Positions 7,140 to 16,662 of a stretch of DNA of 64,000 bases are shown piece after piece. The position numbers and the translations under genes are program-made. The stretch comes from Bacteroidales bacterium (GTDB taxonomy: Bacteria; Bacteroidota; Bacteroidia; Bacteroidales; VadinHA17): the NCBI GenBank assembly GCA_020201035.1, contig JAIVHO010000035.1, forward strand, positions 39,560 through 103,559, in the 5' to 3' direction. Position 1 is the stretch's first letter. Every line of letters begins with the position of its first letter. The notes under the pieces were generated by a model. The model saw only the letters and a program-made list of their open reading frames with translations, ran no database searches and was not told where the DNA came from.

Positions 7140-9794
7140 GTGATTTTGCCCGTAACAAAGAGTCTATACCGCTTCCTGGCAGCATTCCTGATAATGGCTG
7201 CCGCTGCCTCATGCTCGGTGGAAAAGAATACCAGCCTGAGCAGGTTTTACCATAACCTGACCTCCCGCTATAATATCTATTTCAACGGCTACCAGAGCTA
7301 CCTGAATGGTCTTGATAGGATCTCTGCCTCAAACAGTGACAACTACTCCCTCGTTTTCCCCATCTTTGAATACAGTAACCGGGATGCTGCCACCGCTGCA
7401 ACAGGCGACATGGACCGGACAATACAGAAATGCTCAAAGCTTATCTCGCTTCACTCAATAACGGCCCGCCCCGAAATAAAAAGCAATGAACCTCTTACAG
7501 GAAGCGAGAAGGAGTTCTATGAGAGAAGTGAATATAATGATTGGGTGGATGACAGTTACCTCCTGATGGGTAAGGCACAGATGATACAGGGAAAATACAA
7601 TGAAGCCCGGATAACACTTCTTCACAACAGCAGGGAAAGCTCCGATCCCCTTGTTGTTACAGCATCACAGATATGGCTCGCCCGAATAAGCACCGAGACA
7701 GCAGGCTACAGTGAAGCAGCAAGGCTGCTGGAAAAGATCAGTCCGGCCCGGCTACCGGCAGAGATCAAAGCGGAATACTTCCTCTCTGTTGCCGATCTGG
7801 CACTCAGACAGGGAGATTACTCCGGAGCTATTGAACCCCTGGCATCAGGAGTGGAAGAGCTATCATCCAAAAATGAAAAGATTCGTCTTACCTTTTTGCT
7901 GGCAAGGGTAGCTGAGGAGAGCGGCAACAGGGCATTGGCCGAAAAACATTACAGGGAGGTGCTGAAGATGAATCCCCCTTATGAGCTGGAGTTTAATGCC
8001 CGGATCAACCAGGCAGGGGTGTTTGATGTGGAAAGCGGAGATGCCGGGGATATAAGAAAAAATCTCAATAAGCTGATGCGCGATGAGAAAAACAGGGAGT
8101 ATCTTGACCAGATACATTATGCACTGGGGAACCTCGCACTGCGCGAAAGGGACACGGTAAGCGCACTGGATCATTTCCGGAAATCAGCCTACCTGTCAAC
8201 AGGTAACAGCACCCAGAAGGGACGATCATATCTGGTGCTGGCAGATTACTGGTATGATGCATCTGATTACCTGAAGGCACAGGCATACTATGACAGCACT
8301 GCCACATTTCTCTCTACTGATTACCCGGGCTATAGTGAGATTTCCACTCTCTCCCGCACCCTGACTGAACTGGCAGGAAACCTTAATACTATCAGCCGTG
8401 AAGACTCCCTGCAGTACGTGGCATCTCTGCCACAACCCCAGCGTGAATCGCTTATTGCCGGGATAATAAACGAAATAACCCTCAGGGAGAGAGAGGCTGA
8501 AGCAGAGGTGGACCAGCGTTATAACATGGGTGAATTTTATGAAAACCAGCGTCGCTTCAGCGGGGATATTTCAGCTTCGGGCAAATGGTATTTCTATAAC
8601 CAGCCGGCGCTCACCTTCGGCAAATCGGAATTCAGAAACAGATGGGGAGAAAGACCTCTGGAGGATAACTGGAGAAGGATAAACCGATCGCGAACAGGAA
8701 TATTTGCCAGCGGAAGCACGGCTGAGGAGACTGACACTGCAGGATTAAGCGGCGCTTCCGGCGGCATTAAATCTGCTGACTATTACCTGCGTAATCTTCC
8801 CCTTACCGATTCACTGGTTGAGATATCCAACGAACGCATTGCCCTGGCACTCTATAATGCCGGACGAATCCTCGCGGAACAGCTGGAAGAGGTCATACTG
8901 GCAGCAGAGTACTATGACCGGTTTGTATCACGTTTCCCTGATCACATGATGGTGCCACAGGCGCTCTACAACCTGGTGATGCTATCCAGGAATAAATCAC
9001 CTGCCCTTGCCGAAGGCTACAGCAGGAGACTGGTATCTGAATACCCCGAAACCGAATTTGCAAAGATCATATCAGACCCTGATTACTACTCAAAAAGGAT
9101 TGAGGAGGAGAGAAGATCGGCGCAGCTCTACAATCAGGCCTTTGAGGAGTATAAAAATGGAAACAATACTGCGGCACTCTCCCTGTGTGAGACGGGCCTG
9201 GAGAAATACCCGGGCTCGGAGCTGATTCCCAAATTCAACCTGCTGAGAACATTTGCAATGGCCACAATGGTGGATGAGAGAGAGCTGAAGGCGATGCTGG
9301 CGGCTATTGTACAGGAGTTTCCGGAATCTCCTGAAGCAGAAAGAGCATCCGCCCTTATCACACACCTTAACACGGAGATCCCGGAGCTCAAAATTGAAGA
9401 GGAACAGCAGAAAGCAAGGGAACTCTTCAGTACAGATATCACCGGACCTCACTATTTTGTTGCAGTGATAATGAATAACAACGAAGATATAAACAGGCTC
9501 ACCTTTGATGTAATAAATTTTAATATTGACAACTATACCAGCGAAAACTACTCGGCAAACGGTGAACTGCGCAACAACAGGTTCGTTATGATTACCGTGG
9601 GAACATTCCCCGGAAGGGATGAAGCAACAGCGTACAGGGAGAGCTTTGACCCTGCCATGATATTTGGTGATCACACATCAGCCAGGGTAATTACCTTTAT
9701 CATTACACCGGATAATATAAATATTCTGAAAAACGAAAATGATCCTGAGAAATACAACCTCTTCTTTTTAGAGAACTATATGCCGGCCAAATAA
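7140..9794 (+). CDS. porW: T9SS periplasmic lipoprotein PorW/SprE (TPR protein)
   Basis: PorW/SprE is an outer-membrane-associated TPR lipoprotein needed for type IX secretion; it is thought to link the PorK/N ring to the outer-membrane translocon. The 884-residue product has a hydrophobic signal with Cys25 (AASC) and the family hallmark right after it: FYHNLTSRYNIYFNG. TPR-like helical repeats fill most of the chain, and a beta-rich domain closes it. The start appears to be GTG at 7140 (VILPV). Twin palindromes lie just upstream and porX follows after 18 bp. Confidence 0.85.
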   Translation: MILPVTKSLYRFLAAFLIMAAAASCSVEKNTSLSRFYHNLTSRYNIYFNGYQSYLNGLDRISASNSDNYSLVFPIFEYSNRDAATAATGDMDRTIQKCSKLISLHSITARPEIKSNEPLTGSEKEFYERSEYNDWVDDSYLLMGKAQMIQGKYNEARITLLHNSRESSDPLVVTASQIWLARISTETAGYSEAARLLEKISPARLPAEIKAEYFLSVADLALRQGDYSGAIEPLASGVEELSSKNEKIRLTFLLARVAEESGNRALAEKHYREVLKMNPPYELEFNARINQAGVFDVESGDAGDIRKNLNKLMRDEKNREYLDQIHYALGNLALRERDTVSALDHFRKSAYLSTGNSTQKGRSYLVLADYWYDASDYLKAQAYYDSTATFLSTDYPGYSEISTLSRTLTELAGNLNTISREDSLQYVASLPQPQRESLIAGIINEITLREREAEAEVDQRYNMGEFYENQRRFSGDISASGKWYFYNQPALTFGKSEFRNRWGERPLEDNWRRINRSRTGIFASGSTAEETDTAGLSGASGGIKSADYYLRNLPLTDSLVEISNERIALALYNAGRILAEQLEEVILAAEYYDRFVSRFPDHMMVPQALYNLVMLSRNKSPALAEGYSRRLVSEYPETEFAKIISDPDYYSKRIEEERRSAQLYNQAFEEYKNGNNTAALSLCETGLEKYPGSELIPKFNLLRTFAMATMVDERELKAMLAAIVQEFPESPEAERASALITHLNTEIPELKIEEEQQKARELFSTDITGPHYFVAVIMNNNEDINRLTFDVINFNIDNYTSENYSANGELRNNRFVMITVGTFPGRDEATAYRESFDPAMIFGDHTSARVITFIITPDNINILKNENDPEKYNLFFLENYMPAK

Positions 9795-9812
9795 AAAGAG
9801 CCCCGTTACAAA

Positions 9813-11372
9813 ATGACAAAAAAAATACGGATACTGTGGACTGACGATGAGATTGGAATGCTGAAGGCCCATATCCTCTTTCTGGAGGAGAAGGGATACA
9901 GCGTAGATACCTGCTCGGGAGGCAGGGAGACAATTGAACTGGTGAGGTCAAACAGTTACGATATGCTCTTCCTCGATGAACATATGCCCGGATTATCAGG
10001 TATCGATACACTGAGGGCCGTAAAGGAGATTCGTCCTGAACTGCCGGTGGTGATGATAACAAAAAGCGAAGAGGAGGATATCATGAATGCCGCCATAGGA
10101 TCAAAGATAGCCGACTACCTTATTAAACCGGTAAAGCCGGGTCAGATACTGCTCGCTATCAAAAAGATAACCGAGAGGGGAAGGCTCGTTACGGAAACAA
10201 CCACAACCGGTTACCGCGAGGAGTTCAGCACAATTAACAGTATGATAAACGGGGCACGTGACAGTTCCGACTGGATCTCCATATATAAAAAACTTGTCCA
10301 CTGGGAACTGCAGCTTGACAATTCCTCTGATCCGGGACTTGCAGAAATTTTCCGGATGCAGGAGCAGGAGGCAAACAATGCCTTCTCCCGCTTTATAAGT
10401 CGGAACTACCTGGAATGGTTCACGGCCGCCGAAAGCCCAAAACCGCTGATGACCCCTTCAGTACTCTCCCATTCACTCTTTCCCATGCTTAAAAGAGGTG
10501 AAAAAGTGTTTCTGATAGTTATCGATAACCTCAGATATGACCAGTGGCAGGTAATAAGAAACGAAATGACCGGGCTTGTCGGGTCAGTGCAGGAGAATCT
10601 CTACTTCAGTATACTGCCAACCGCAACCCAGTATGCGAGGAACTCACTCTTTTCCGGAATGATGCCATCCGAGATAGTCAGAAGATACCCTCAGTACTGG
10701 GTAAATGATGACAGCAGTGAAGGAAAGAACAATCATGAAGCCAGCCTGCTAGGACTTAACCTCGAACGCGCCGGGATAAAATGCCGGTGGGGGTATGAAA
10801 AGATAGGAAGCAATCAGTCAGGGAAAAAGGTGAATGACAACCTTTCTGACCTGCTCCGAAATGACCTCTCAGTGCTTGTATACAACTTTATCGACCTTAT
10901 TTCACACGCCCGTACCGATACCGATGTGCTGCGTGAACTGGCAGCCGATGAGTCAGCATACCGCTCCATTACAAGGTCCTGGTTTATACACTCCCCCCTT
11001 GCCGAACTGCTCAAAAAACTGCAGGGCAGCGGAGTAAAGATCATGCTTACCACAGACCACGGTACAATCCGGGTTAATAACCCGGTGAAGGTTGTGGGAG
11101 ACCGTCAGACTTCACCCAATCTGAGGTACAAGCTCGGAAGAAACCTTAACTACAATGTTAAGGAGGTATTTGCAGTGCGTGACCCCTCCCTGGCGCACCT
11201 TCCCAAAACAAATATTACCAGCAGCTATATTTTTGCTACAGGAGCCTCCTTCCTGATATATCCAAATAATTACAACCACTTTGCATCATACTATAACGAC
11301 ACATTCCAGCACGGGGGAATATCACTGCAGGAGATGATAGTACCGCTTATTATTATGGAACCTTCAGAATAG
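9813..11372 (+). CDS. porX: T9SS two-component regulator PorX (receiver + PglZ domain)
   Basis: PorX pairs a CheY-like receiver with a PglZ domain of the alkaline phosphatase fold and controls T9SS gene expression and secretion in Porphyromonas. The receiver is residues 1-125, with the acidic pocket DDE (11-13), phospho-Asp55 in LDEHMPG and Lys105 in IKPVKPG. The PglZ domain (about 220-519) keeps apparent zinc/nucleophile residues: Asp238 (VIDNLRYD), Thr270/272 (PTATQYAR), His365, DH at 415-416 (TTDHGT) and a His in QHGGIS near the end. All look intact. Its direct neighbour is porW. Confidence 0.93.
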   Translation: MTKKIRILWTDDEIGMLKAHILFLEEKGYSVDTCSGGRETIELVRSNSYDMLFLDEHMPGLSGIDTLRAVKEIRPELPVVMITKSEEEDIMNAAIGSKIADYLIKPVKPGQILLAIKKITERGRLVTETTTTGYREEFSTINSMINGARDSSDWISIYKKLVHWELQLDNSSDPGLAEIFRMQEQEANNAFSRFISRNYLEWFTAAESPKPLMTPSVLSHSLFPMLKRGEKVFLIVIDNLRYDQWQVIRNEMTGLVGSVQENLYFSILPTATQYARNSLFSGMMPSEIVRRYPQYWVNDDSSEGKNNHEASLLGLNLERAGIKCRWGYEKIGSNQSGKKVNDNLSDLLRNDLSVLVYNFIDLISHARTDTDVLRELAADESAYRSITRSWFIHSPLAELLKKLQGSGVKIMLTTDHGTIRVNNPVKVVGDRQTSPNLRYKLGRNLNYNVKEVFAVRDPSLAHLPKTNITSSYIFATGASFLIYPNNYNHFASYYNDTFQHGGISLQEMIVPLIIMEPSE

Positions 11373-11516
11373 CGGATAATAACTAACTCTTTCTTCCCCT
11401 GCCGGCACTCCCTTCTCCCTTATCTGAAAAACCATAATCGCCTGAATCGATTATCATAACTACCCATTGCATATTAAATCACTGTAACTAATTTTACAGC
11501 AAATAAGAGTAACAGG

Positions 11517-11957
11517 GTGCAAAGAAGAAAATTATTAAAAGTCAGGACGCTGAATAATCTTCCGGCAGCAGCGGAGCAGCTTCTTAATGATGCTTCCGGG
11601 TTCAGGATTTTCGCCATCTACGGTGGTATGGGGGCAGGTAAAACAACATTTATCAAAGAGATCTGTCACCACCTGGGTGCAGCAGACAGCGTTACCAGTC
11701 CAACATTCACCCTTGTAAATGAATATATGGTACCCGGAGCTGACTCAATATGTCACTTCGATTTCTACCGAATAAACAAAATAACCGAGCTCTATGATTT
11801 CGGCTTTGAGGAGTATATCGATTCAGGACGTTACTGCTTTATTGAGTGGCCCGAAATATCGGAAGAGCTGCTGCCAGATGAGTGCGTGGCAGTATGGATC
11901 ACCACCGAAGAGGATGAAAGCCGTACAATAGAGTACACCCTTCCCGGGATAACCTGA
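11517..11957 (+). CDS. tsaE: tRNA threonylcarbamoyladenosine biosynthesis ATPase TsaE
   Basis: TsaE works with TsaB, TsaC and TsaD in making the t6A37 modification of ANN-decoding tRNAs. The 146-residue protein has Walker A GMGAGKTT (37-44), TSPTFTLVNEY near 60 and the HFDFYRI motif in the low 80s, all diagnostic. The start is GTG at 11517, preceded by AACAGG. Gene order porX-tsaE-alanine-dehydrogenase-like is one I recall from other Bacteroidota. Confidence 0.94.
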   Translation: MQRRKLLKVRTLNNLPAAAEQLLNDASGFRIFAIYGGMGAGKTTFIKEICHHLGAADSVTSPTFTLVNEYMVPGADSICHFDFYRINKITELYDFGFEEYIDSGRYCFIEWPEISEELLPDECVAVWITTEEDESRTIEYTLPGIT

Positions 11958-12031
11958 TATTGATGCCTCAGCAGTCGGATGAACCATTGCCGTTCACCGC
12001 TTTTACATATCCTCTGTTTCATTCATTTTAT

Positions 12032-12039
12032 TATCTTTG
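12032..12039 (+). promoter_or_regulatory. Predicted -7 box of the ald-like gene
   Basis: TATCTTTG is a perfect TAnnTTTG box ending 23 bp before the ATG. The same 8-mer precedes metG and rbfA. No exact TTTG was found at -33. Confidence 0.5.
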
Positions 12040-12062
12040 ATTCACACTAATCGTCTTTCCGG

Positions 12063-13280
12063 ATGAAGGAGAAGGAATCAAACGAGAATTTCAACCTTTC
12101 GGGAGCACTCCTGCCCCGCGAAGAGCTTCTGGAGAAGAGCCGCAGAAGAAAAAAAATAACCATAGGTATACTCCGTGATCAGGATGAGAATGAGAAAAGG
12201 GTCCCCCTGACACCTGAAGCATGCAACCTGCTTGTGGAAAGCGGAAACGAAATATTTATACAGTCAGGAACCGGAAAAGGATCCAGGTACAGCGATAATG
12301 ACTACAGCGAAAACGGCGTGGTAATAGCCAAATCAGTTGAGGAGGTTATGCAGTGCGATATTGTTATGCGGGTGGCACCGCTCTCTCTGCGCGACATTCA
12401 GAAGCTGAAGGGAAACCAGATTATAATGTCATACCTCAATGTCCTTAATCAGACAGAGGAAAACGTAAAGGCACTGATCAAAAAAAACATCACCGCACTG
12501 GCATTTGAGAAGATACGTGACAGCAATGACGAACTCCCCGTGGTTGAGTCGATGAGCGAAATCAGCGGAATAACTTCCGTACTGATTGCATCTGAATACC
12601 TCAGTAACCAGCATGGTGGAAAAGGTGTTATGCTGGGAGGTATCGCGGGTGTTACCCCAACAGAGGTGGTAATTTTAGGAGCCGGAACAGCCGGCGAATA
12701 TGCTGCCAGGGCAGCACTCGGACTCGGCTCCATAGTGAAAATATTTGACCACTCGGCTCATAACCTCCGAAGGTTTCAGTCATCTATCGGGCAGCGACTC
12801 CAGTCGTCAGTTTACCATCCCCAGGTTTTGCGCAAGGCTCTGAAGTCAGCCGATGTGCTGATAGGTGCCATACAGATAGAGGATATCAGGCCATGGTACC
12901 ATATCTCTGAAGATATGATTATGAATATGAAAAAGGGCTCGGTGGTTATCGACCTCAGTATCGACAGGGGTGGCTGTATTGAAACTACCGAGTGCAGGGA
13001 ACTGCGTGATCCGGTTTATGAGAAGCACGGGATTATCCACTTCTCAGCATGGAACCTGCCATCAAGAGTTGCCAGAACAGCCTCCATTGCCCTCAGCAAT
13101 GTATTTACCCCTCTCCTGCAGGAGATCTCGGATGCAGGCGGACTGGATGTGATGCTGAAAACTGCAAGGGGATTGAGTGACGGAGTATATATCTACCGCG
13201 GAATTCTTACCAGCGAACCCCTGGGACAGAGATTCGGAATTCTCTCAAAAGATATTAACCTGCTGCTGGCAGCTTTCTGA
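12063..13280 (+). CDS. Alanine dehydrogenase-family protein with substituted active site
   Basis: Fold and length (405 residues, about 30 extra at the N-terminus) fit alanine dehydrogenase / transhydrogenase alpha. The NAD site GAGTAGEYAAR (206-216) is intact, and so are the substrate Arg in KRVPLTPE (45-52) and the catalytic Asp in DLSIDRGG. However, the canonical KVKEP motif reads RVAP, so the pyruvate-binding Lys is Arg. The catalytic His of the YLHL motif is Asn (SYLNVL, about 123-128). Alanine oxidation by the usual mechanism is therefore doubtful, and another NAD-dependent reaction is possible. It follows tsaE after a 105-bp gap holding its own -7 box. Confidence 0.82.
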   Translation: MKEKESNENFNLSGALLPREELLEKSRRRKKITIGILRDQDENEKRVPLTPEACNLLVESGNEIFIQSGTGKGSRYSDNDYSENGVVIAKSVEEVMQCDIVMRVAPLSLRDIQKLKGNQIIMSYLNVLNQTEENVKALIKKNITALAFEKIRDSNDELPVVESMSEISGITSVLIASEYLSNQHGGKGVMLGGIAGVTPTEVVILGAGTAGEYAARAALGLGSIVKIFDHSAHNLRRFQSSIGQRLQSSVYHPQVLRKALKSADVLIGAIQIEDIRPWYHISEDMIMNMKKGSVVIDLSIDRGGCIETTECRELRDPVYEKHGIIHFSAWNLPSRVARTASIALSNVFTPLLQEISDAGGLDVMLKTARGLSDGVYIYRGILTSEPLGQRFGILSKDINLLLAAF

Positions 13281-13352
13281 GCGCCGCTGCCCCGGGAAAA
13301 GCCACCCCGGAAATAAGGCACATAAAACAGTGCCCCCGGAAACAGGCATCAA

Positions 13353-14279
13353 CTAATCAAGGTACTCAAGCCGGCACCTGCCCCCGGAAACAGTAAGCCT
13401 TACAAAAGCCCCCAGCATCAGAGCCCTGTTGTCATCCGAGTGTCCGGCCGGAAAGGAGGTGGCAACAGCATATCCCTGCTCCCCGAAAGAATCCTTCACT
13501 ATAGCATTGGCATCCCTTCCAAAAGATATTTCAGTATCCTCCATATCTGAAAATGATCCTGCCAGAAGACCGGCAACAGCTCTGCTTATACCTGCCAGCC
13601 TTAAACCCTCAATCATCCGGTCGAACCGGTAGAGAAACTCCCCTGTCTCCTCAATAAAAAGTATTCTGTTCCTGAACAACCCCACTCCGGTGGCACCGGC
13701 AAGATTACTTATCAGTGACAGGTTGCCGCCTGAAAGGATACCCTCTGCAACCCCATCGGCATACTGCCCACTCTCCCACTCCACAGTACTACCCCCCTCA
13801 AACAGCATATCCCTGAGAGATGATGCGGATGCCTCCTCCTTGCTGCTGTCACAGATTCCGGCAATCATCTCACCATGCACCGAGGCTACACCCAGAAATC
13901 CGTTTACCCAGATATGCAGGGCGGTAATATCACTGTAACCAACTATCCAGCAGGGATTATCCATAAATATTCTGTAGTCTATCCTGTCAACAATACGTGA
14001 AAGACCATAACCTCCCCTGGCGCAAAAGAGAGCCTTAACACCGGTATCGTCAAGTGCCTCCTGCAGATCGGAGAGCCTCTCTCCATCGCTGCCTGAAAAA
14101 ATATTATATCCTCCGTACAGATGCCTGCCCCTCTCCACTACCAGTCCCCATCTCTCCAGCAGGCTTATTCCTGCCTCACACCGGTCACGGTTAACTACGC
14201 CGGAGGGTGCCACCACCCTCACCCTGTCGCCCTCCTTTAAACAGGGGGGCCTGATAAGTGACTCTGCTCTGCCCATCAT
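13353..14279 (-). CDS. ldcA: LD-carboxypeptidase (peptidase S66)
   Basis: Cleaves the terminal D-Ala from murein tetrapeptides during peptidoglycan recycling, in the cytosol. The 308-residue protein shows the S66 catalytic set: Ser116 in GYSD (114-117), Glu210/211 in FIEETGE and His280 in PAGHSDD. The N-terminal RVVAPSG and the ARGGYG segment (87-92) are also typical. The start is a double ATG (MM); either may be used. No signal peptide. It converges with the upstream ald-like gene, with 72 bp between stops. Confidence 0.93.
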   Translation of the reverse strand: MMGRAESLIRPPCLKEGDRVRVVAPSGVVNRDRCEAGISLLERWGLVVERGRHLYGGYNIFSGSDGERLSDLQEALDDTGVKALFCARGGYGLSRIVDRIDYRIFMDNPCWIVGYSDITALHIWVNGFLGVASVHGEMIAGICDSSKEEASASSLRDMLFEGGSTVEWESGQYADGVAEGILSGGNLSLISNLAGATGVGLFRNRILFIEETGEFLYRFDRMIEGLRLAGISRAVAGLLAGSFSDMEDTEISFGRDANAIVKDSFGEQGYAVATSFPAGHSDDNRALMLGAFVRLTVSGGRCRLEYLD

Positions 14280-14389
14280 CCTCGGTTTTATCTGTTTTAT
14301 TCAAACGGTTTCTGCGCAGCAACCCGCATCAGGTATGCTCACCTGCAAGATACAAAAGAGGCCGTCCACAAACAACAGAGGAAAATTAT

Positions 14390-14397
14390 TATCTTTG
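14390..14397 (+). promoter_or_regulatory. Predicted -7 box of metG
   Basis: TATCTTTG, a perfect TAnnTTTG box, ends 49 bp upstream of the metG ATG in the gap between divergent ldcA and metG. Confidence 0.5.
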
Positions 14398-14446
14398 CAC
14401 CTGATGATTAATTACCTCATATCACCCTGTTAAAGCAATTGTTAAA

Positions 14447-16483
14447 ATGATCAAAAATCCGGCACGTTACCTTGTCACATCAGCCCTGCCCTATGCCAAC
14501 GGACCCATACATATCGGACACCTTGCAGGTGTATATATACCCTCCGATATCTATACAAGATTCCTCCGGTCTGCCGGCCGGGAAGTTATCCATATCTGCG
14601 GATCGGATGAGCACGGCGTTCCCATAACCCTGAAAGCCAGAAATGAAGGAATCACGCCTCAGGAGGTGGTTGACCGGTACCATGCAATAAATAAAAAAGC
14701 ATTTGAAGATTTTGGAATTACCTTCGACATATACAGCCGAACATCCTCAGAGATACACTATGAAACAGCCTCGGAGTTCTTCAGGCAGTTATATGATAAG
14801 GATATCTTTATCGAGAAGAGCTCAAACCAGTACTACGATGAGGAGGCAGCATGCTTTCTCGCCGACAGGTATATTACCGGTACGTGTCCCCACTGTGGAA
14901 ATGAGAACGCCTATGGCGACCAGTGTGAAAAGTGCGGCACCTCCCTTAACGCAACCGACCTTATCAATCCCAGATCTGTTATCAGCGGCAGCAAGCCTGT
15001 AATGAAGGAGACCAGGCACTGGTTCCTGCCACTCGACAAATATGAGGGGTGGCTCAGACAATGGATACTTGAAGATCACACTGAGTGGAAAAGCAATGTG
15101 TACGGTCAGTGCAAGTCGTGGCTTGATGCCGGACTCCAGCCAAGAGCCGTAAGCCGCGATCTGGACTGGGGTGTTCCCGTGCCTGTTGAAGGTGCCGAAG
15201 GGAAGGTCCTATATGTCTGGTTTGATGCCCCCATAGGATATATCTCGGCAACACGGGAACTTACACCTGAGTGGGAAAAATACTGGAAAGATCCGGAAAC
15301 CAAAATGGTGCACTTTATTGGCAAGGACAATATAGTTTTTCACTGTATTATCTTCCCCACGATGCTCAGGGCTGAAGGCAGCTATATCCTGCCTGATAAT
15401 GTACCGGCAAACGAATTCCTTAACCTTGAGAATGATAAGATATCCACCTCACGAAACTGGGCCGTATGGCTACATGAGTACCTTCAGAATTTCCCCGGAC
15501 AGCAGGATGTGCTGAGGTACACCCTTTGCGCCAATGCCCCCGAAGCCAAGGACAACGACTTTACATGGAAGGATTTCCAGGCACGTAACAATAATGAACT
15601 GGTGGCTGTCCTGGGTAACTTTGTCAACAGGGCACTCGTTCTTACCGATAAATATTTTAATGGCAGCGTTCCTGCCAGAGGGGCAACTGATGAGTATGAC
15701 CGGGAGGTGCTGTCACAGATCTCCCTTCTGAAAGAGAAGGTGGAGACGGCGCTTGAGGGTTACCGTTTCAGGGAAGCCCTTAAGGAGGCGATGAATCTGG
15801 CCCGACTGGGAAATAAGTATCTTGCCGACACCGAGCCGTGGAAGGTGATAAAGAACGACCCTGAAAGGGTTAAGACAATACTAAATATATCACTGCAGAT
15901 AACCGCCAATCTGGCCATCATCCTGGATCCCTTCCTCCCCTTCTCAATGGAGAGACTGAGGGAGGGAATCAACAGCAACGAGTCACGCTGGAGTATGGCA
16001 GGATCAGACAGCCTCCTTCCTGAAGGTCACAGTATCAACACCCCTTCACTCCTCTTCCGCAAGATTGAGGACGATGAGATTGAGAGAGAGGTTAAAAGGC
16101 TGTTGCAGACCAAAAAGGATAATGAGGATAACAGCAGCAGTGCCTCCCCGGCAAAGGAGAATATCACCTTTGACGACTTCTCACGACTCGATATACGTAC
16201 TGCAACAATAACAGAAGCGGTAAAGGTTCCAAAAACAAAGAAACTGCTTAAACTCACCCTCGATACCGGGATTGATCATCGCACAGTGGTTTCCGGAATA
16301 GCTGAATATTTTGAGCCTGAGGCCATTGTGGGCCGGCAGGTGGCATTGGTGATAAACCTTGCCCCACGGGAGATCAAGGGAATTGAAAGTCAGGGCATGA
16401 TCCTTATGGCCGAAGACAAGGACGGAAAACTGGTCTTTGTTCAGCCCTCAGACAGGGTGACAGATGGATCCGAAATACGTTAA
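14447..16483 (+). CDS. metG: Methionyl-tRNA synthetase
   Basis: Charges tRNA-Met with methionine. The 678-residue protein has the class I motif IHIGH (21-25), a zinc knuckle with CxxC pairs at 147/150 and 160/163, and a KMSKS equivalent reading KISTS (331-335). The C-terminal 100 residues (about 575-678) are a fused Trbp111-type tRNA-binding domain beginning [10 protein letters not shown] and ending GSEIR, which gives the dimeric long form. An acidic, Ser-rich linker precedes that domain. A tandem 16-bp repeat begins 8 bp after the stop. Confidence 0.98.
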   Translation: MIKNPARYLVTSALPYANGPIHIGHLAGVYIPSDIYTRFLRSAGREVIHICGSDEHGVPITLKARNEGITPQEVVDRYHAINKKAFEDFGITFDIYSRTSSEIHYETASEFFRQLYDKDIFIEKSSNQYYDEEAACFLADRYITGTCPHCGNENAYGDQCEKCGTSLNATDLINPRSVISGSKPVMKETRHWFLPLDKYEGWLRQWILEDHTEWKSNVYGQCKSWLDAGLQPRAVSRDLDWGVPVPVEGAEGKVLYVWFDAPIGYISATRELTPEWEKYWKDPETKMVHFIGKDNIVFHCIIFPTMLRAEGSYILPDNVPANEFLNLENDKISTSRNWAVWLHEYLQNFPGQQDVLRYTLCANAPEAKDNDFTWKDFQARNNNELVAVLGNFVNRALVLTDKYFNGSVPARGATDEYDREVLSQISLLKEKVETALEGYRFREALKEAMNLARLGNKYLADTEPWKVIKNDPERVKTILNISLQITANLAIILDPFLPFSMERLREGINSNESRWSMAGSDSLLPEGHSINTPSLLFRKIEDDEIEREVKRLLQTKKDNEDNSSSASPAKENITFDDFSRLDIRTATITEAVKVPKTKKLLKLTLDTGIDHRTVVSGIAEYFEPEAIVGRQVALVINLAPREIKGIESQGMILMAEDKDGKLVFVQPSDRVTDGSEIR

Positions 16484-16490
16484 ACCCTGT

Positions 16491-16560
16491 AATCAGGCAA
16501 ACTCTGAATCAGGCAAACTCTGAATCAGGCAAACTCTGAATCAGGCAAACTCCGAATCAG
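16491..16560. repeat. 16-bp tandem repeat, 4.4 copies
   Basis: The unit AATCAGGCAAACTCTG is repeated at 16491, 16507, 16523 and 16539 (last copy with one T-to-C change), followed by a 6-bp partial unit. It occupies most of the gap between convergent metG and the SPOR-protein gene. The unit is not a multiple of three, makes no obvious hairpin and has no visible coding role. Confidence 0.95.
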
Positions 16561-16662
16561 ATCTTGCCACCTAAGTAGTAAGAGGCCATATTATGTTAAT
16601 CTCTGGTATGGATTTTCCTGTGCTGCTACTGACTGACCTGACTGAACTGTTGAAAGATTCCT

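Noticed and set aside
13281..13352. Possible terminator between the ald-like gene and ldcA
   Set aside because: GC-rich blocks are present, but no stable stem with a T tract could be drawn.
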